From the NCBI GenBank assembly GCA_029213075.1, contig JARGPO010000074.1, positions 1 through 64,000 of the forward strand: a stretch of DNA of 64,000 nucleotides, given 5' to 3'. The DNA comes from Legionellaceae bacterium (GTDB lineage: Bacteria; Pseudomonadota; Gammaproteobacteria; Legionellales; Legionellaceae). Positions within the stretch are counted from its first letter, which is position 1, and each line of letters opens with the position of its first letter. The notes under the pieces are model-generated. The model saw only the letters and a list, made by a program, of their open reading frames with translations. It had not been told where the DNA came from and did no database searches. Of the stretch, positions 36,424 to 46,156 are shown piece after piece. The position numbers and the translations under genes are program-made.

Positions 36424-38205
36424 TTATAAACCTTTAAATTTTGTGTTTTTTTCACTGGATATAAGTGTTTGACAATTAACATCCTGTGCTTCTAATGGGA
36501 ATAAACCATGGGATCTGGGTGCTTTTTTTGGATCAAAATATTTCTTTTTAATGCACTCCATTTTCGCTTGTTGTTCCATATTTAGCAAGTCAAAAAAGGC
36601 ATCTTTTATCGTATTATAGATGACATTATTTTTTCTTGAGTTGCCAGGTTGTTTATTATAAAGGCTTTCAAGTGCTGATAGCAAGCGGGTATTACCGTCT
36701 TCATTTTCAGATAAAATGTAGTCCATAAATTTTTCATAGCAGTCATTGTCATCAGAAAACAATATCCTTATAGCATCAATTATTGTATTAATCATTCTAA
36801 TGTCACCATGAATAATACAATATTCAAATGGGTCAAGGTTTTCCTCATCGATAAGACTTAAAAAGTTGTGATCTTTATTTAGCAAGTAGCTAACCAATTG
36901 GCAATCATTCATGGCAATCGCTCTATGTATTACCGAACTTTCGTTTGCATCTTGAAGAGTCAAAGAGCCGCTGTTACACCAGTATATTTGCTGATTTCTT
37001 AAGGTCAAATTATGTTTTACGGCTAATATTCTGCCGTTTTCATCACACGGTGCAGCACCTGATCTTTTTTCAATAAGTAGTTCAATTATTTGAGTTTTAG
37101 TCGTTATTGGGTTAGGAGATAACACAATAATATGAAAGGCACTTAAACCTGATATACTCGATGGTATATTTGGGTTAGCACCTCTTTCAAGTAGTTCTTG
37201 TACTCGTTCTATATTTCCTTCCCAACAAGCTAGCATTAGTGGTGTGATATTTTCTTGTTGGTTTTGTTTTAGAAAACTTGCAGATTTTGTTAAATTTTTT
37301 GATGGTGTGCAACTAAGATAACTTAAATCAAAACAATCTAAAGTAACCGATCTTTTGGGAACTGCAAAATGAGTGTTAGCAGGAATAGAAAATAGATTTA
37401 AAAATTGTTCTGGAAGGGTCTTTGTTTTAGTTTCATAATGTTGAGATGTATATTTTTCATTTGAGCACCTCCAATCATGATGTGGAGCGGCAAATCTTTT
37501 ACCATATTTAAAATCATCATATTTTGCCGTGGATCCATAATTAATTAGCAGTTGAGATTTTGCTGGAATAAATAACCCATTCTCGCCACCGTCAAGATAG
37601 TATTCTATATAGTATTGGCCATAAAAATCTCGCCCTTTACCAATTTTTAAATTGCTCATTTGATCTGACAAGGTACCGTTAACAATAGCGGTCCAGTTAC
37701 ACCGCTCAGATGCATCGACTATGTCACCATTTGGATATTCGAAAATAAAACTCGATGTATAACTTTCTTGATTCTCAGTAATTACATTTCCTCTATATAT
37801 GCCCGCAACTTTTTTTTCTCTTGGTCCGACCCATATATCTTCAGTTGCGTATACTCCTAATACTTGCTTGCCATCAGAATTTTCAAGTAAAGATACAAAA
37901 CCGAGTTTTAATTTATTTTGAAAGGCTTTAAACGAAGTTTTTGTTGGTCTAATATATTCTATTGATCTATCTTCACTAAATTTACGAATATGTTCTGATT
38001 TATTTAAGTAGTAATGTCCGGGAATATTTTCTTCAGGTGCTTTTTTAAAAGCTCTAGATCTTCGATAGGATCTAGAATCGACATCACTTGCGCCGTTATG
38101 AGTTGTCTTGGTTTTTTTTGTTTTATTTTCTGTGTGGTAATCACCTAAATATTGTGGGGAGCGCTTAGCTCTAGAACTAGAAATTGGCACATCTTTATTA
38201 TGCAT
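36424..38205 (-). CDS. SET-domain plus ankyrin-repeat protein (candidate host-chromatin effector)
   Basis: A 593-residue protein. The N-terminal 90 residues are basic (ENKTKKTKTTHNG, RSYRRSRAFKKA) and could hold a nuclear-localisation signal. Residues ~113-224 fit a SET lysine-methyltransferase core: VLGVYATEDIWVGPREKKVA, GIYRGNVIT, FIFEYPNGDIVDAS, WTAIVNGTLSDQ at the N-H-S region, and LFIPAKSQLLINYG with the terminal Tyr. The exact NHS triad is not kept (IVNGTLS), so activity is uncertain. Ankyrin repeats begin near residue 317 (ITPLMLACWEGNIERVQELL continuing to ERGANPN). The same SET-ankyrin order is found in the Legionella effector RomA/LegAS4, a histone methyltransferase. It heads a three-gene leftward unit. 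Confidence 0.8.
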   Translation of the reverse strand: MHNKDVPISSSRAKRSPQYLGDYHTENKTKKTKTTHNGASDVDSRSYRRSRAFKKAPEENIPGHYYLNKSEHIRKFSEDRSIEYIRPTKTSFKAFQNKLKLGFVSLLENSDGKQVLGVYATEDIWVGPREKKVAGIYRGNVITENQESYTSSFIFEYPNGDIVDASERCNWTAIVNGTLSDQMSNLKIGKGRDFYGQYYIEYYLDGGENGLFIPAKSQLLINYGSTAKYDDFKYGKRFAAPHHDWRCSNEKYTSQHYETKTKTLPEQFLNLFSIPANTHFAVPKRSVTLDCFDLSYLSCTPSKNLTKSASFLKQNQQENITPLMLACWEGNIERVQELLERGANPNIPSSISGLSAFHIIVLSPNPITTKTQIIELLIEKRSGAAPCDENGRILAVKHNLTLRNQQIYWCNSGSLTLQDANESSVIHRAIAMNDCQLVSYLLNKDHNFLSLIDEENLDPFEYCIIHGDIRMINTIIDAIRILFSDDNDCYEKFMDYILSENEDGNTRLLSALESLYNKQPGNSRKNNVIYNTIKDAFFDLLNMEQQAKMECIKKKYFDPKKAPRSHGLFPLEAQDVNCQTLISSEKNTKFKGL

Positions 38206-38380
38206 AGTCGAACTTTCCAGGTGTTTTAAAAAGAACCATATGATATCTCATTAACACCTGATGGTCAAACATGCCCCAGTTATTGGTTTGTGAAAAAAAC
38301 AAAAGTGATAATTTAGTTTTATGCTTTGTTAAAAAGGTATAAAATAATTATAAAATAATTATACAGTTGGTATTAAGTAA

Positions 38381-39622
38381 GTGTTTGAGCGTCATAAAGG
38401 TGGTGAAAAGGCAATTCTTGTGCAAATTAATTTTCCTGAGGCAATGGAAGAGCGAAATTTAGATGAGTTTCAAGAATTAGCAATATCTGCAAATGCAATT
38501 GTTTTAGGGGTTGTTACAGGAACGAGAAAGCTACCTGAGGCAAAGTATTTTATAGGTCTTGGTAAAGCAGAAGAGCTGCGTGAGCAAGTTTGTGACTTAC
38601 AGGCTGAAGTTGTTTTAGTTAATCATGAGATATCACCTTCACAAGAAAGAAATTTAGAAAAGTTTCTAAATTGTCGAGTTGTTGATCGCAGCGGTTTGAT
38701 TTTAGATATCTTTGCGCAAAGAGCCCGAACATTTGAAGGTAGGTTGCAAGTTGAGCTTGCCCAACTAGAGCATTTAGCCACTCGATTAGTAAGAGGCTGG
38801 ACTCATCTTGAACGCCAAAAAGGCGGAATTGGTCTTAGAGGACCTGGTGAAAAGCAATTAGAGACTGATCGTAGATTATTAAGAGTTAGAATTCAGTATA
38901 TTAATAAACGCTTACAAAAGGTTAAAAATAGTAGGGAACAAAATAGGCACTCACGTAACAAATCAGGTGGTAATACCGTGTCGTTAGTAGGTTATACCAA
39001 TGCTGGCAAATCATTGTTATTTAATTCTTTAACTAATGAAAATATTTATACAGATGATTTGCTTTTTGCAACCCTAGATCCAACTATGCGCAAATTAGAT
39101 TTACCTGGTTCAAGAGCTGTCGTTTTAGCCGATACTGTAGGGTTTATTCGTAACCTACCTCATCATTTAGTGAAGGCATTTCAGGCGACCTTGGAGGAAA
39201 CGAGATCTGCTAATTTAATTTTACATGTTATTGATATTAGCGATCCGAATTGGCAACATAAATCATTGCAAGTTGAGAAGGTCCTAGAAGAACTTGAAGT
39301 TGACAAAAGTATTCCTGTTATACAAGTTTTTAATAAAATTGATCTTGTAAACTCGCAACCGAAAATGACCGCAAATTGTAATAGAATCTGGGTTTCGGCT
39401 AGAGATAAAGCTGGACTTGATTATTTAAAAGAAGCTATTGCAACAAAATTATATGGAGAGCTTGTAGAAAAAGAAATTACTTTATCTTGTGAGCAAAGTA
39501 AACTCCGAGCAAAGCTATACTCAATAAATGCAATTTTAAATGAAAAAAAATTAGAAGATGGCGGTTGGACTTTAAAAATAAGAGCTTCTGCACAAGAGAT
39601 GACTAATTTAGAAATTTTATAG
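38381..39622 (+). CDS. hflX: Ribosome-associated GTPase HflX
   Basis: A 413-residue HflX. The N-terminal domain has FIGLGKAEELREQVCDLQAE, VVLVNHEISPSQERNLEKFL and VVDRSGLILDIFAQRARTFE, and the glycine-rich linker GGIGLRGPGEKQLETDRR is diagnostic. The GTPase domain has G1 GYTNAGKS, G3 DTVGF, G4 NKID and a switch-like DLLFATLDPTMR. It splits stalled ribosomes under heat or antibiotic stress. The start is GTG at 38381 with a poor ribosome site. Its hfq partner is not adjacent. The upstream gap holds an AT-rich direct repeat of AATTATAAAAT type near 38343-38362 and the divergent start of the SET-ankyrin gene. Confidence 0.94.
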   Translation: MFERHKGGEKAILVQINFPEAMEERNLDEFQELAISANAIVLGVVTGTRKLPEAKYFIGLGKAEELREQVCDLQAEVVLVNHEISPSQERNLEKFLNCRVVDRSGLILDIFAQRARTFEGRLQVELAQLEHLATRLVRGWTHLERQKGGIGLRGPGEKQLETDRRLLRVRIQYINKRLQKVKNSREQNRHSRNKSGGNTVSLVGYTNAGKSLLFNSLTNENIYTDDLLFATLDPTMRKLDLPGSRAVVLADTVGFIRNLPHHLVKAFQATLEETRSANLILHVIDISDPNWQHKSLQVEKVLEELEVDKSIPVIQVFNKIDLVNSQPKMTANCNRIWVSARDKAGLDYLKEAIATKLYGELVEKEITLSCEQSKLRAKLYSINAILNEKKLEDGGWTLKIRASAQEMTNLEIL

Positions 39623-39737
39623 TTCTTTAGTTGTCCAAAGCCACTTTGAGTTTTAATATACATCTGTTTGACTAAAAAAACACATAACCTATACTTTAGA
39701 TCATGAAAGACATAATTTGTTCACATAGAGATATGTA

Positions 39738-41693
39738 ATGCAAGTCGCTCATGATTTAACAGATTATAGTGTAACTCAACAACAATTTTCTGCAATCATT
39801 AATAGGCTTGCGCCTGAAAAACTTAAAAAACTAGCACACATTCTCTCAAAAGGTCGACGATTTAGTAAAACAGATTTACTTGGCGTTTTAGACAGCTCTG
39901 ATGATTTATTTGAAGAATATCAAGAGTTTATTAATAGCACTCCTCTTTACTTCACTGGCGGTTCAAATTCAAAGAACTTTGTTATTTCAGGAGGTGAGGA
40001 TGAAGATTATGTCTTGAAATTAGAGAATCGCTTTAGCTCCCCGAAAGAGATTGATAGATATATACGAGATTTATTGCCAGATGTAATAACACCTATTTTT
40101 GCAGATCATCAGGTAAATTTTGAGGACTCAAACGGGCGTAATATTGATGGTTATATAGTTCTAACTACATTTTGCCCTGCAGGCTCTATTTTAGATATAG
40201 CAAATTCTAATATAGATGATGCAGAACGAATAGATATAGCGTTAGATTTTTTTACGCAAATGGGATCGATATGTACAAGAATCATTGATGGAAAGTGTCT
40301 TTTCCCTGATATGAAAAACTCAAATTGGCTTGTTAATGAAGATGGAAAGTTACAAATTTCAGATACTAAAACATTTTTATATATAAGAGTTGATGGAATA
40401 TATGATCCAGATATTGTGGAGAATACAGGGTACTCTTTGTTTAAAACAGAACAATTTAGCCCAAGAGAAATTTATGTAGAAAAGACGTTTTCTGCTGATA
40501 AACTACATGTTGGTATATTTGGTCGAAATTTGTTCCAGTTTTTAACAAAATGTGATTCCAATGATTTGCCAGACAGAGTATATAATTTTGATAAATATCA
40601 AATCTTCAATTCCTCTGAGGGTAGACTTTTTAAAAGTCTAATACATAGAAGCACACAAACATATAGTGAAGATAGACCTTCTATGACTGAGGTACTAACC
40701 GAGTTAAATAATATCTCATTAATTAGAAATTTAAAGAATGAAGTAACAAAAACCTTGCAAAGAATTGCAAGTTTAGCTTTGGATAAATATGATGATGAAA
40801 AATTAAGCTTATATGTCTCCTCTCAATTAAAATGTGTAGTAGATGCGGATGAAATTGAGTCTTTAGAAGTAATTTACTCTGATTTAAAAAGCATGCTTTT
40901 GACTATGAAAGATCTTTCTGTTGCAACTGAAATTGCAAGTTTTGTTAATGATTCTCTTGAAAGTAAAGAATTATCATCTGAGATTTTAATTCTTGAAATA
41001 AATAATTTGAAAGATTCGCTTTTTAACACTCCTATAGATATGAGAGGTTCAGACAATTCTAAAATTCTGGATTTAAAGCGTAGGGCAGATTTTTTGGATG
41101 AATATAAATCTGCGTATATGACTTGCCAAAGATTACTGGTAGAGATTCAGTGCCATAAGTTATCGGATAATGACTTACAGATGAATTCTTTTATTCAAGA
41201 GAAACAACAACTATTAAAAACAACGCCAGATCTTAAAGACTATATTAGAATTAAAAATGAACTTGGGGATATTTTATCAGGACTACAAGAAAGCCAAGAG
41301 TTAATTTATAATATTGAAAATTGTGTGTCTTCATTGAAGAGAACCAGTGGCTTGTTTAGTGGGGCAAACAGAAAAAAAGCAAATAATATTGAAAAGTCAT
41401 TGGTTCTAGTCCCAGTTGAGCAGAGAAAGGATATACTAGTTGCAGATACAGATGAGTCTAATCGAGTACGCGCTAGTATAGCTGGTAGAAATAGTTTTTT
41501 TTCGAATCACAGCCCCAAGAAAATTAATGCCGATTCATTGAAAAAGTGGATAAAACCTGAATTGGTTGATAAAGCACGCAAAATAAAACCTGAGTCTAGA
41601 CGGCACCTAAATGATGCAAGAAACAGTGATTCCGAGAATATATCTGATAATGCTCGAGAAGATGGAGTAGAAAATGCACCAAAACATAAGTGA
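39738..41693 (+). CDS. Eukaryotic-type Ser/Thr protein-kinase-like protein, effector candidate
   Basis: A 651-residue protein. Residues ~70-335 follow the protein-kinase plan. There is a glycine-rich segment (FTGGSNSKNFVISGG), ATP-binding Lys94 in YVLKLENR, a catalytic loop at 189-197 (FPDMKNSNW) with Asp191, Lys193 and Asn196, and a metal-binding Asp209 in ISDTKTF in place of DFG. The APE-like FSPREI and the late-lobe Arg motif EDRPSMTEVLTEL also fit. The HRD His is replaced, but the key Asp/Lys/Asn are present, so activity is possible. The C-terminal half is coiled-coil and basic. No membrane segment, unlike PknB-type bacterial kinases. The next gene, an ankyrin protein, overlaps by 20 bp, so the pair is coupled. 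Legionella injects comparable kinases (LegK group). Confidence 0.78.
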   Translation: MQVAHDLTDYSVTQQQFSAIINRLAPEKLKKLAHILSKGRRFSKTDLLGVLDSSDDLFEEYQEFINSTPLYFTGGSNSKNFVISGGEDEDYVLKLENRFSSPKEIDRYIRDLLPDVITPIFADHQVNFEDSNGRNIDGYIVLTTFCPAGSILDIANSNIDDAERIDIALDFFTQMGSICTRIIDGKCLFPDMKNSNWLVNEDGKLQISDTKTFLYIRVDGIYDPDIVENTGYSLFKTEQFSPREIYVEKTFSADKLHVGIFGRNLFQFLTKCDSNDLPDRVYNFDKYQIFNSSEGRLFKSLIHRSTQTYSEDRPSMTEVLTELNNISLIRNLKNEVTKTLQRIASLALDKYDDEKLSLYVSSQLKCVVDADEIESLEVIYSDLKSMLLTMKDLSVATEIASFVNDSLESKELSSEILILEINNLKDSLFNTPIDMRGSDNSKILDLKRRADFLDEYKSAYMTCQRLLVEIQCHKLSDNDLQMNSFIQEKQQLLKTTPDLKDYIRIKNELGDILSGLQESQELIYNIENCVSSLKRTSGLFSGANRKKANNIEKSLVLVPVEQRKDILVADTDESNRVRASIAGRNSFFSNHSPKKINADSLKKWIKPELVDKARKIKPESRRHLNDARNSDSENISDNAREDGVENAPKHK

Positions 41694-42780
41694 TTTAAAA
41701 ATGAGTCTTTCAGCTGATTACTCAGATGATGAGCAGTTAGATAATATAAAAAATTGGTGTAGTGAAAACCTATCAAGTGATATTAAATATTTTGGTAGTC
41801 CTGAAGAACAATACCAACAATATTTTAAATTAATTAGAGACCTTCCTGAAAATCTTGATGAAATAGATATATTTGTAGTTGCCAAAAATGGATATGACCG
41901 AATTATTTCAGAAAAAGATATATCGATAGAAAAATTAAATATGCCCGATAGGTATGGTCGTTCCGTATTGCACCTTGCAGCCTCAGGTGGTCATTTGGCT
42001 ACTATAGTTGCCTTACTTGCAAAAGGTGCTTGTCCGAGACAACAAAATAGAAAAAATCAGCTTCCTATTCATTGTGTGTTATTAGTTCCTGGTGTTTTAA
42101 CAGAACATATAAAAGAGAAAAGGTCTAGTGCTTTGAGGGTCTTATTAGAAGCAGATCCAGATACTGTGTTTTGTCGAGATAATCTAGGAAACACTATCTT
42201 TCATTACATGGTTATTTCTGACTTTGAAAAATTGAGCAGAATTTTGTTTGATTGTTTTAGAGATGGAGCATTTTGTCATAATAATCTTAACCGTTATCCA
42301 GTTCATATGGCGCTTTTAAGAGATAATGCCCATTCTTTATCTTATTTACTTAATATAGATGGAGTCTCTCAGTTAGTTGATAGTGAGAAGCGCATGGCTA
42401 TTCACTACGCAGTAATATATAAGTGCTCACAGCAAATTCTAGAACTTTGTTGTAATAAAACACCAGATATAAATGTTGAAGATACAGATGGTAGTAGTCC
42501 ATTACTTTTAGCCATAAAAGAATCAAACGTTGAAGCTGCAGGTTTTTTAGTTAGTAGAGGTGCAAGAGTAGAATTAAATAATAGGAAAAAATATTCCTTA
42601 CTTCATTATGCCGTCTTCACTCAAGATAGAATCATGATATCTTGGGCTATTGAGTCATTTTCACAAGACATTGATAAAATAGATGTATTTGGTAAAAAAC
42701 CTTTTGATTATTGTCGAAGTAGGGATCTTGAGGACTTATTTTTGGCAAAGAACATAGACACTCCGAAAGTCAGCAAATGA
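41674..42780 (+). CDS. Ankyrin-repeat protein
   Basis: A 368-residue protein with at least five ankyrin repeats from about residue 90: DRYGRSVLHLAASGGHLATI, NQLPIHCVLL, NLGNTIFHYMVI, NRYPVHMALLRDNAHSLSYL, EKRMAIHYAVIYKCSQQILE, and DGSSPLLLAIKESNVEAAGF then LVSRGARVELNN. Ankyrin proteins bind host proteins and are common effectors in Legionellales. The ATG at 41674 has GGAG at good spacing and lies inside the end of the kinase-like gene, so translation is coupled. A partnership (kinase plus adaptor) is inferred from that overlap. It ends 18 bp before the convergent soxG. Confidence 0.88.
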   Translation: MHQNISDLKMSLSADYSDDEQLDNIKNWCSENLSSDIKYFGSPEEQYQQYFKLIRDLPENLDEIDIFVVAKNGYDRIISEKDISIEKLNMPDRYGRSVLHLAASGGHLATIVALLAKGACPRQQNRKNQLPIHCVLLVPGVLTEHIKEKRSSALRVLLEADPDTVFCRDNLGNTIFHYMVISDFEKLSRILFDCFRDGAFCHNNLNRYPVHMALLRDNAHSLSYLLNIDGVSQLVDSEKRMAIHYAVIYKCSQQILELCCNKTPDINVEDTDGSSPLLLAIKESNVEAAGFLVSRGARVELNNRKKYSLLHYAVFTQDRIMISWAIESFSQDIDKIDVFGKKPFDYCRSRDLEDLFLAKNIDTPKVSK

Positions 42781-42798
42781 AGTTTGGAAGTTGTATTT

Positions 42799-43299
42799 TT
42801 ATTTATAATTGGCCAGGGATTTTTGTATAAACTTATATGTGTAATCTTTAAATGAGGTTCTAACGAACAGTTGAAATTTATTAACACCAATATAGTAAAT
42901 TATCATTTGAGTTTTTGAAAATAAAGTTTGTACAACGTCTGATTCATTTAATCTTGAGATATCTATAGATGTACCTTGTTGGAGAATTGATTCACTATCA
43001 GGTCCTGTTAGAATAAATCCAACACGGTTGTCAGATACATTAACAACAGCTCCTGCGTCTTTAGAGATACAAGACAGCAAGGTTTCGGTTATTTTATAAG
43101 AATCCTCATAATCTATTAGTAATAACCATTCATCAGGTCCAAGCCAAAGAATGTTTTTATCTTTAGAGTTGGAGCTTGTGTTTGGAGATTTAGGTAGTGG
43201 CATTCCTAGGTTGCTTTCGATAATCTCAATTGCTTTATTTGACCTTGCACGTATATTTATTTGTCCTATTGGTGGAGACAGTTGAATTTCATTAGACAT
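42799..43299 (-). CDS. soxG: Sarcosine oxidase gamma subunit
   Basis: A 166-residue SoxG, the small GcvT-like subunit of the heterotetrameric enzyme. Family traits are ILWLGPDEWLLL (usually WLGPDEWLL), AGAVVNVSDNRVGFILTGPD and the closing MIIYYIGVNKFQLFVRTSF. The frame is open to 43341, but the ATG at 43299 gives the normal length and overlaps the soxA stop by 8 bp. Last gene of the leftward soxBDAG operon. Confidence 0.9.
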   Translation of the reverse strand: MSNEIQLSPPIGQINIRARSNKAIEIIESNLGMPLPKSPNTSSNSKDKNILWLGPDEWLLLIDYEDSYKITETLLSCISKDAGAVVNVSDNRVGFILTGPDSESILQQGTSIDISRLNESDVVQTLFSKTQMIIYYIGVNKFQLFVRTSFKDYTYKFIQKSLANYK

Positions 43300-46156
43300 T
43301 TTGACGTTCTCCATCTTGGTCATAAAAAATTGACGAGACAATTGTTGTTTCTATAATTTGATTTTCAACAGGAGCATATAAAGTTTCTCCTATGCGGTTA
43401 AGGCCATCTTTGATTAATGCTAGTGCTATAGACTTTCCTAATATAGGTGAATAATAGCTTGACGTCACATGACCCTCCATTGGAATAGGTTTAGGATGCT
43501 TTGGATCAATTACTAACTGTGCTCCTTCAGGTATAACAGTTTTTGGATTTTTAGTGATAAGTCCTACCATGATTTTTCTATCTTTTTTGACAAGATTTTT
43601 TAGCTGAAATGATCTTTTCCCTAAAAAGTCTTTTTTCTTGGAAATAATCCAATTCATATTCAAATCGCTTGGTGTTACCGAGCCATCTGTATCTTGCCCA
43701 ACAATTATGAATCCTTTTTGAGCTCGTAGAATATGCATGGTTTCCGTTCCGTAAGGAGTAATGTTAAACGGGGCACCAGCATTAGCAACTAAATCCCAAA
43801 CTTTAGGGCCTAGGTGTGATGGATAATGAATTTCAAAAGAAAGTTCTCCAGTGAAGCTTATTCTTAATATTTTTACAGGAACACCTAAAAGCATCGCATC
43901 TTGTATTCGCATGAATGGGAATGAATAAGCATCAAAGGAGTGATCTTTAAACACATCCTGCATGACACTACGAGAGTTAGGTCCACTTACTACTACTGTT
44001 CCATACTGCTCTGTTATAGATGTAAGAAATACTTCTAAGTCTGGATATTGTGTTTGTAGCCAATACTCCATCCAGTCAAGAACAGCGGCGGCGCCACTGG
44101 TAGTTGTGGTCATGTAGTAATGGTTTTCACCAATACAAGAGGTAATACCATCGTCAAAGACCATGCCATCTTCATGACACATTATTCCGTAACGACAAAC
44201 ACCTCTCTTTAAGCTTGAAAATAAGTTTGTATAAATTAAATCTAAGAACACTCCAGCATCTTTGCCTTGGATGTCTATTTTACCTAGAGTAGATGCATCT
44301 AGCATCCCAACTGACTGATGGACAGCCAAGCATTCTCGATTTAAAGTATCTTGCATGCTTTCATTTGGCTTTGGGTAATACCAAGGCCTTTTCCATTGGC
44401 CTACATCTTCAAATACTGCACCATATTGAAGATGACGCTCATGAATAGTTGTTGTTCGAACCGGATCAAGTAAATCTCCTAATTCTGTGCCTGCAAGTGA
44501 TGCAAATGAAATAGGTGTATAAGGGGCACGAAACTTTGTTGTTCCAACTTCGGGTATAGGTTTATTTATATATTCAGATAAAACCCCAATAGCATTTACG
44601 TTGGATAGTTTTCCTTGGTCCATACCCATCCCAACGGTTGTATATCTTTTTACAAGTTCAATAGAGTCCATTCCTTCGCGAGCCGCAAGTTTAATATCAG
44701 CAACAGATACCTCTTCATTGAAGTCAATGAGATGGTGTTTGCCAGTGTCATTTTTAAGACCTGAGGAAATATCCCAAATTGCTGATATTTTTGGGATTAC
44801 ATCAGGAATAAATGCTTGCTTGTGAGCCGCTTTCTGGCCGCTGACTATGCATTCCTCTTCATCAAATATACCGGCGCATGCACCTATATTAGATAGTTCC
44901 TGGGTGGATGAGTTGGGGATAAAACAAGAGCGAGTATTACAATATTGAAGACTTCCTCCTGATTGACTGAACAAATGAACTACTGGATTAAAACCACCAG
45001 ATACTAGTAATAGGTCGCATTTTATAGTTAAACCAGATGATAGAGTTATCGATTTAATATGTTTTTTACCTGAGGCAAATGCTACCACTTCTTTTTTATA
45101 AATAGGTATGTCAATTTTTACATCTGGGGCATTTGCGCGACTATCCACTATTCCTAAAATATTAGCATTCTTTGCAAGAAGGTTGGCAACAACTGAATAT
45201 ACGCTATCGTTATTTGTGAATATCATTATATTCTTACCGCATAAAACCCCATATTGTAATAAATATCTATTAGCAGCAGATGCAAGCATTATTCCTGGAA
45301 CATAATTGTTGTAGAAAGTTATAGGTCTTTCATGTGCTCCTGTTGCAAGAATAACTCTATCTGCATGAATATGCCAAATACGTTGACCGTGAGTTAGATA
45401 CTGACGACCACAAATGTAGTTTGATTCATAATACCCAAAAATAGTTGTGTGCTCTAACAATATAATATTTTTTAATTTTGCAGCAGATTTTATAATTTCT
45501 TGAGCCCAGATATGCTTTTTAGTGCCGATTAAAGTACTTCCTAAACTAGGGTTTTCATCAGCTAGAATGATTTTAGTTTTTAATTTAGATGCTTGTTCGA
45601 GGGCTGCTAATCCTGCTGGTCCAGATCCAACAATAAGTAATTCGCAGTGTTTATCAATTCGGTCGTGGGCTTGAGTCTCACGGTTTAATTCACAAATACC
45701 AAGACCTGCTCTTTTGCGAATAACGGGTTCGTAGAATTTTTTCCAAAATGATTTTGGCCACATAAATGTTTTATAATAAAATCCAGTTGTTAGGTATTTA
45801 CTAAAATATTTATGTATAGCAATAACATCAAACTTTAAACTTGGCCAAACATTTACGCTATGCGCTTTTAAGTCTTGATAAAGCAAAACTTCAGTTGCCA
45901 AAATGTTAGGCTTTGAATCTTGTCCTCCTTTTTCCAACTGAATTATTGCATTTGGCTCGCATACATCAGCACTAATAATACCCATTGGTCGGTGGGATTT
46001 AAAACTTCTCCCAACCCAGTGAATACCATTAGCTAATAGGGCAGAGGCGAGCGTATCACCACTATATCCAGTATATTTAATGTTATTAAAAGTGAAGTTA
46101 ATCGGGGTTTTTCTATCTATGTTACCGCCTGTTTCGGCCCGATGTGCATTACTCAT
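43292..46156 (-). CDS. soxA: Sarcosine oxidase alpha subunit
   Basis: A 954-residue SoxA. The N-terminus has the ferredoxin-like segment (INFTFNNIKYTGYSGDTLAS continuing to ALLANGIHWVGRSFKSHRP) that precedes the dinucleotide-binding domain with CELLIVGSGPAGLAALEQAS. A second nucleotide motif lies around GKNIMIFTNNDSVYSVV. The C-terminal third is a folate-binding aminomethyltransferase (GcvT-like) domain with QYGTVVVSGPNSR and FTGELSFEIHYP. With SoxB it oxidises sarcosine to glycine, H2O2 and 5,10-methylene-THF (or formaldehyde without folate). It overlaps soxD by 4 bp (ATGA) and soxG by 8 bp. Confidence 0.95.
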   Translation of the reverse strand: MSNAHRAETGGNIDRKTPINFTFNNIKYTGYSGDTLASALLANGIHWVGRSFKSHRPMGIISADVCEPNAIIQLEKGGQDSKPNILATEVLLYQDLKAHSVNVWPSLKFDVIAIHKYFSKYLTTGFYYKTFMWPKSFWKKFYEPVIRKRAGLGICELNRETQAHDRIDKHCELLIVGSGPAGLAALEQASKLKTKIILADENPSLGSTLIGTKKHIWAQEIIKSAAKLKNIILLEHTTIFGYYESNYICGRQYLTHGQRIWHIHADRVILATGAHERPITFYNNYVPGIMLASAANRYLLQYGVLCGKNIMIFTNNDSVYSVVANLLAKNANILGIVDSRANAPDVKIDIPIYKKEVVAFASGKKHIKSITLSSGLTIKCDLLLVSGGFNPVVHLFSQSGGSLQYCNTRSCFIPNSSTQELSNIGACAGIFDEEECIVSGQKAAHKQAFIPDVIPKISAIWDISSGLKNDTGKHHLIDFNEEVSVADIKLAAREGMDSIELVKRYTTVGMGMDQGKLSNVNAIGVLSEYINKPIPEVGTTKFRAPYTPISFASLAGTELGDLLDPVRTTTIHERHLQYGAVFEDVGQWKRPWYYPKPNESMQDTLNRECLAVHQSVGMLDASTLGKIDIQGKDAGVFLDLIYTNLFSSLKRGVCRYGIMCHEDGMVFDDGITSCIGENHYYMTTTTSGAAAVLDWMEYWLQTQYPDLEVFLTSITEQYGTVVVSGPNSRSVMQDVFKDHSFDAYSFPFMRIQDAMLLGVPVKILRISFTGELSFEIHYPSHLGPKVWDLVANAGAPFNITPYGTETMHILRAQKGFIIVGQDTDGSVTPSDLNMNWIISKKKDFLGKRSFQLKNLVKKDRKIMVGLITKNPKTVIPEGAQLVIDPKHPKPIPMEGHVTSSYYSPILGKSIALALIKDGLNRIGETLYAPVENQIIETTIVSSIFYDQDGERQNV

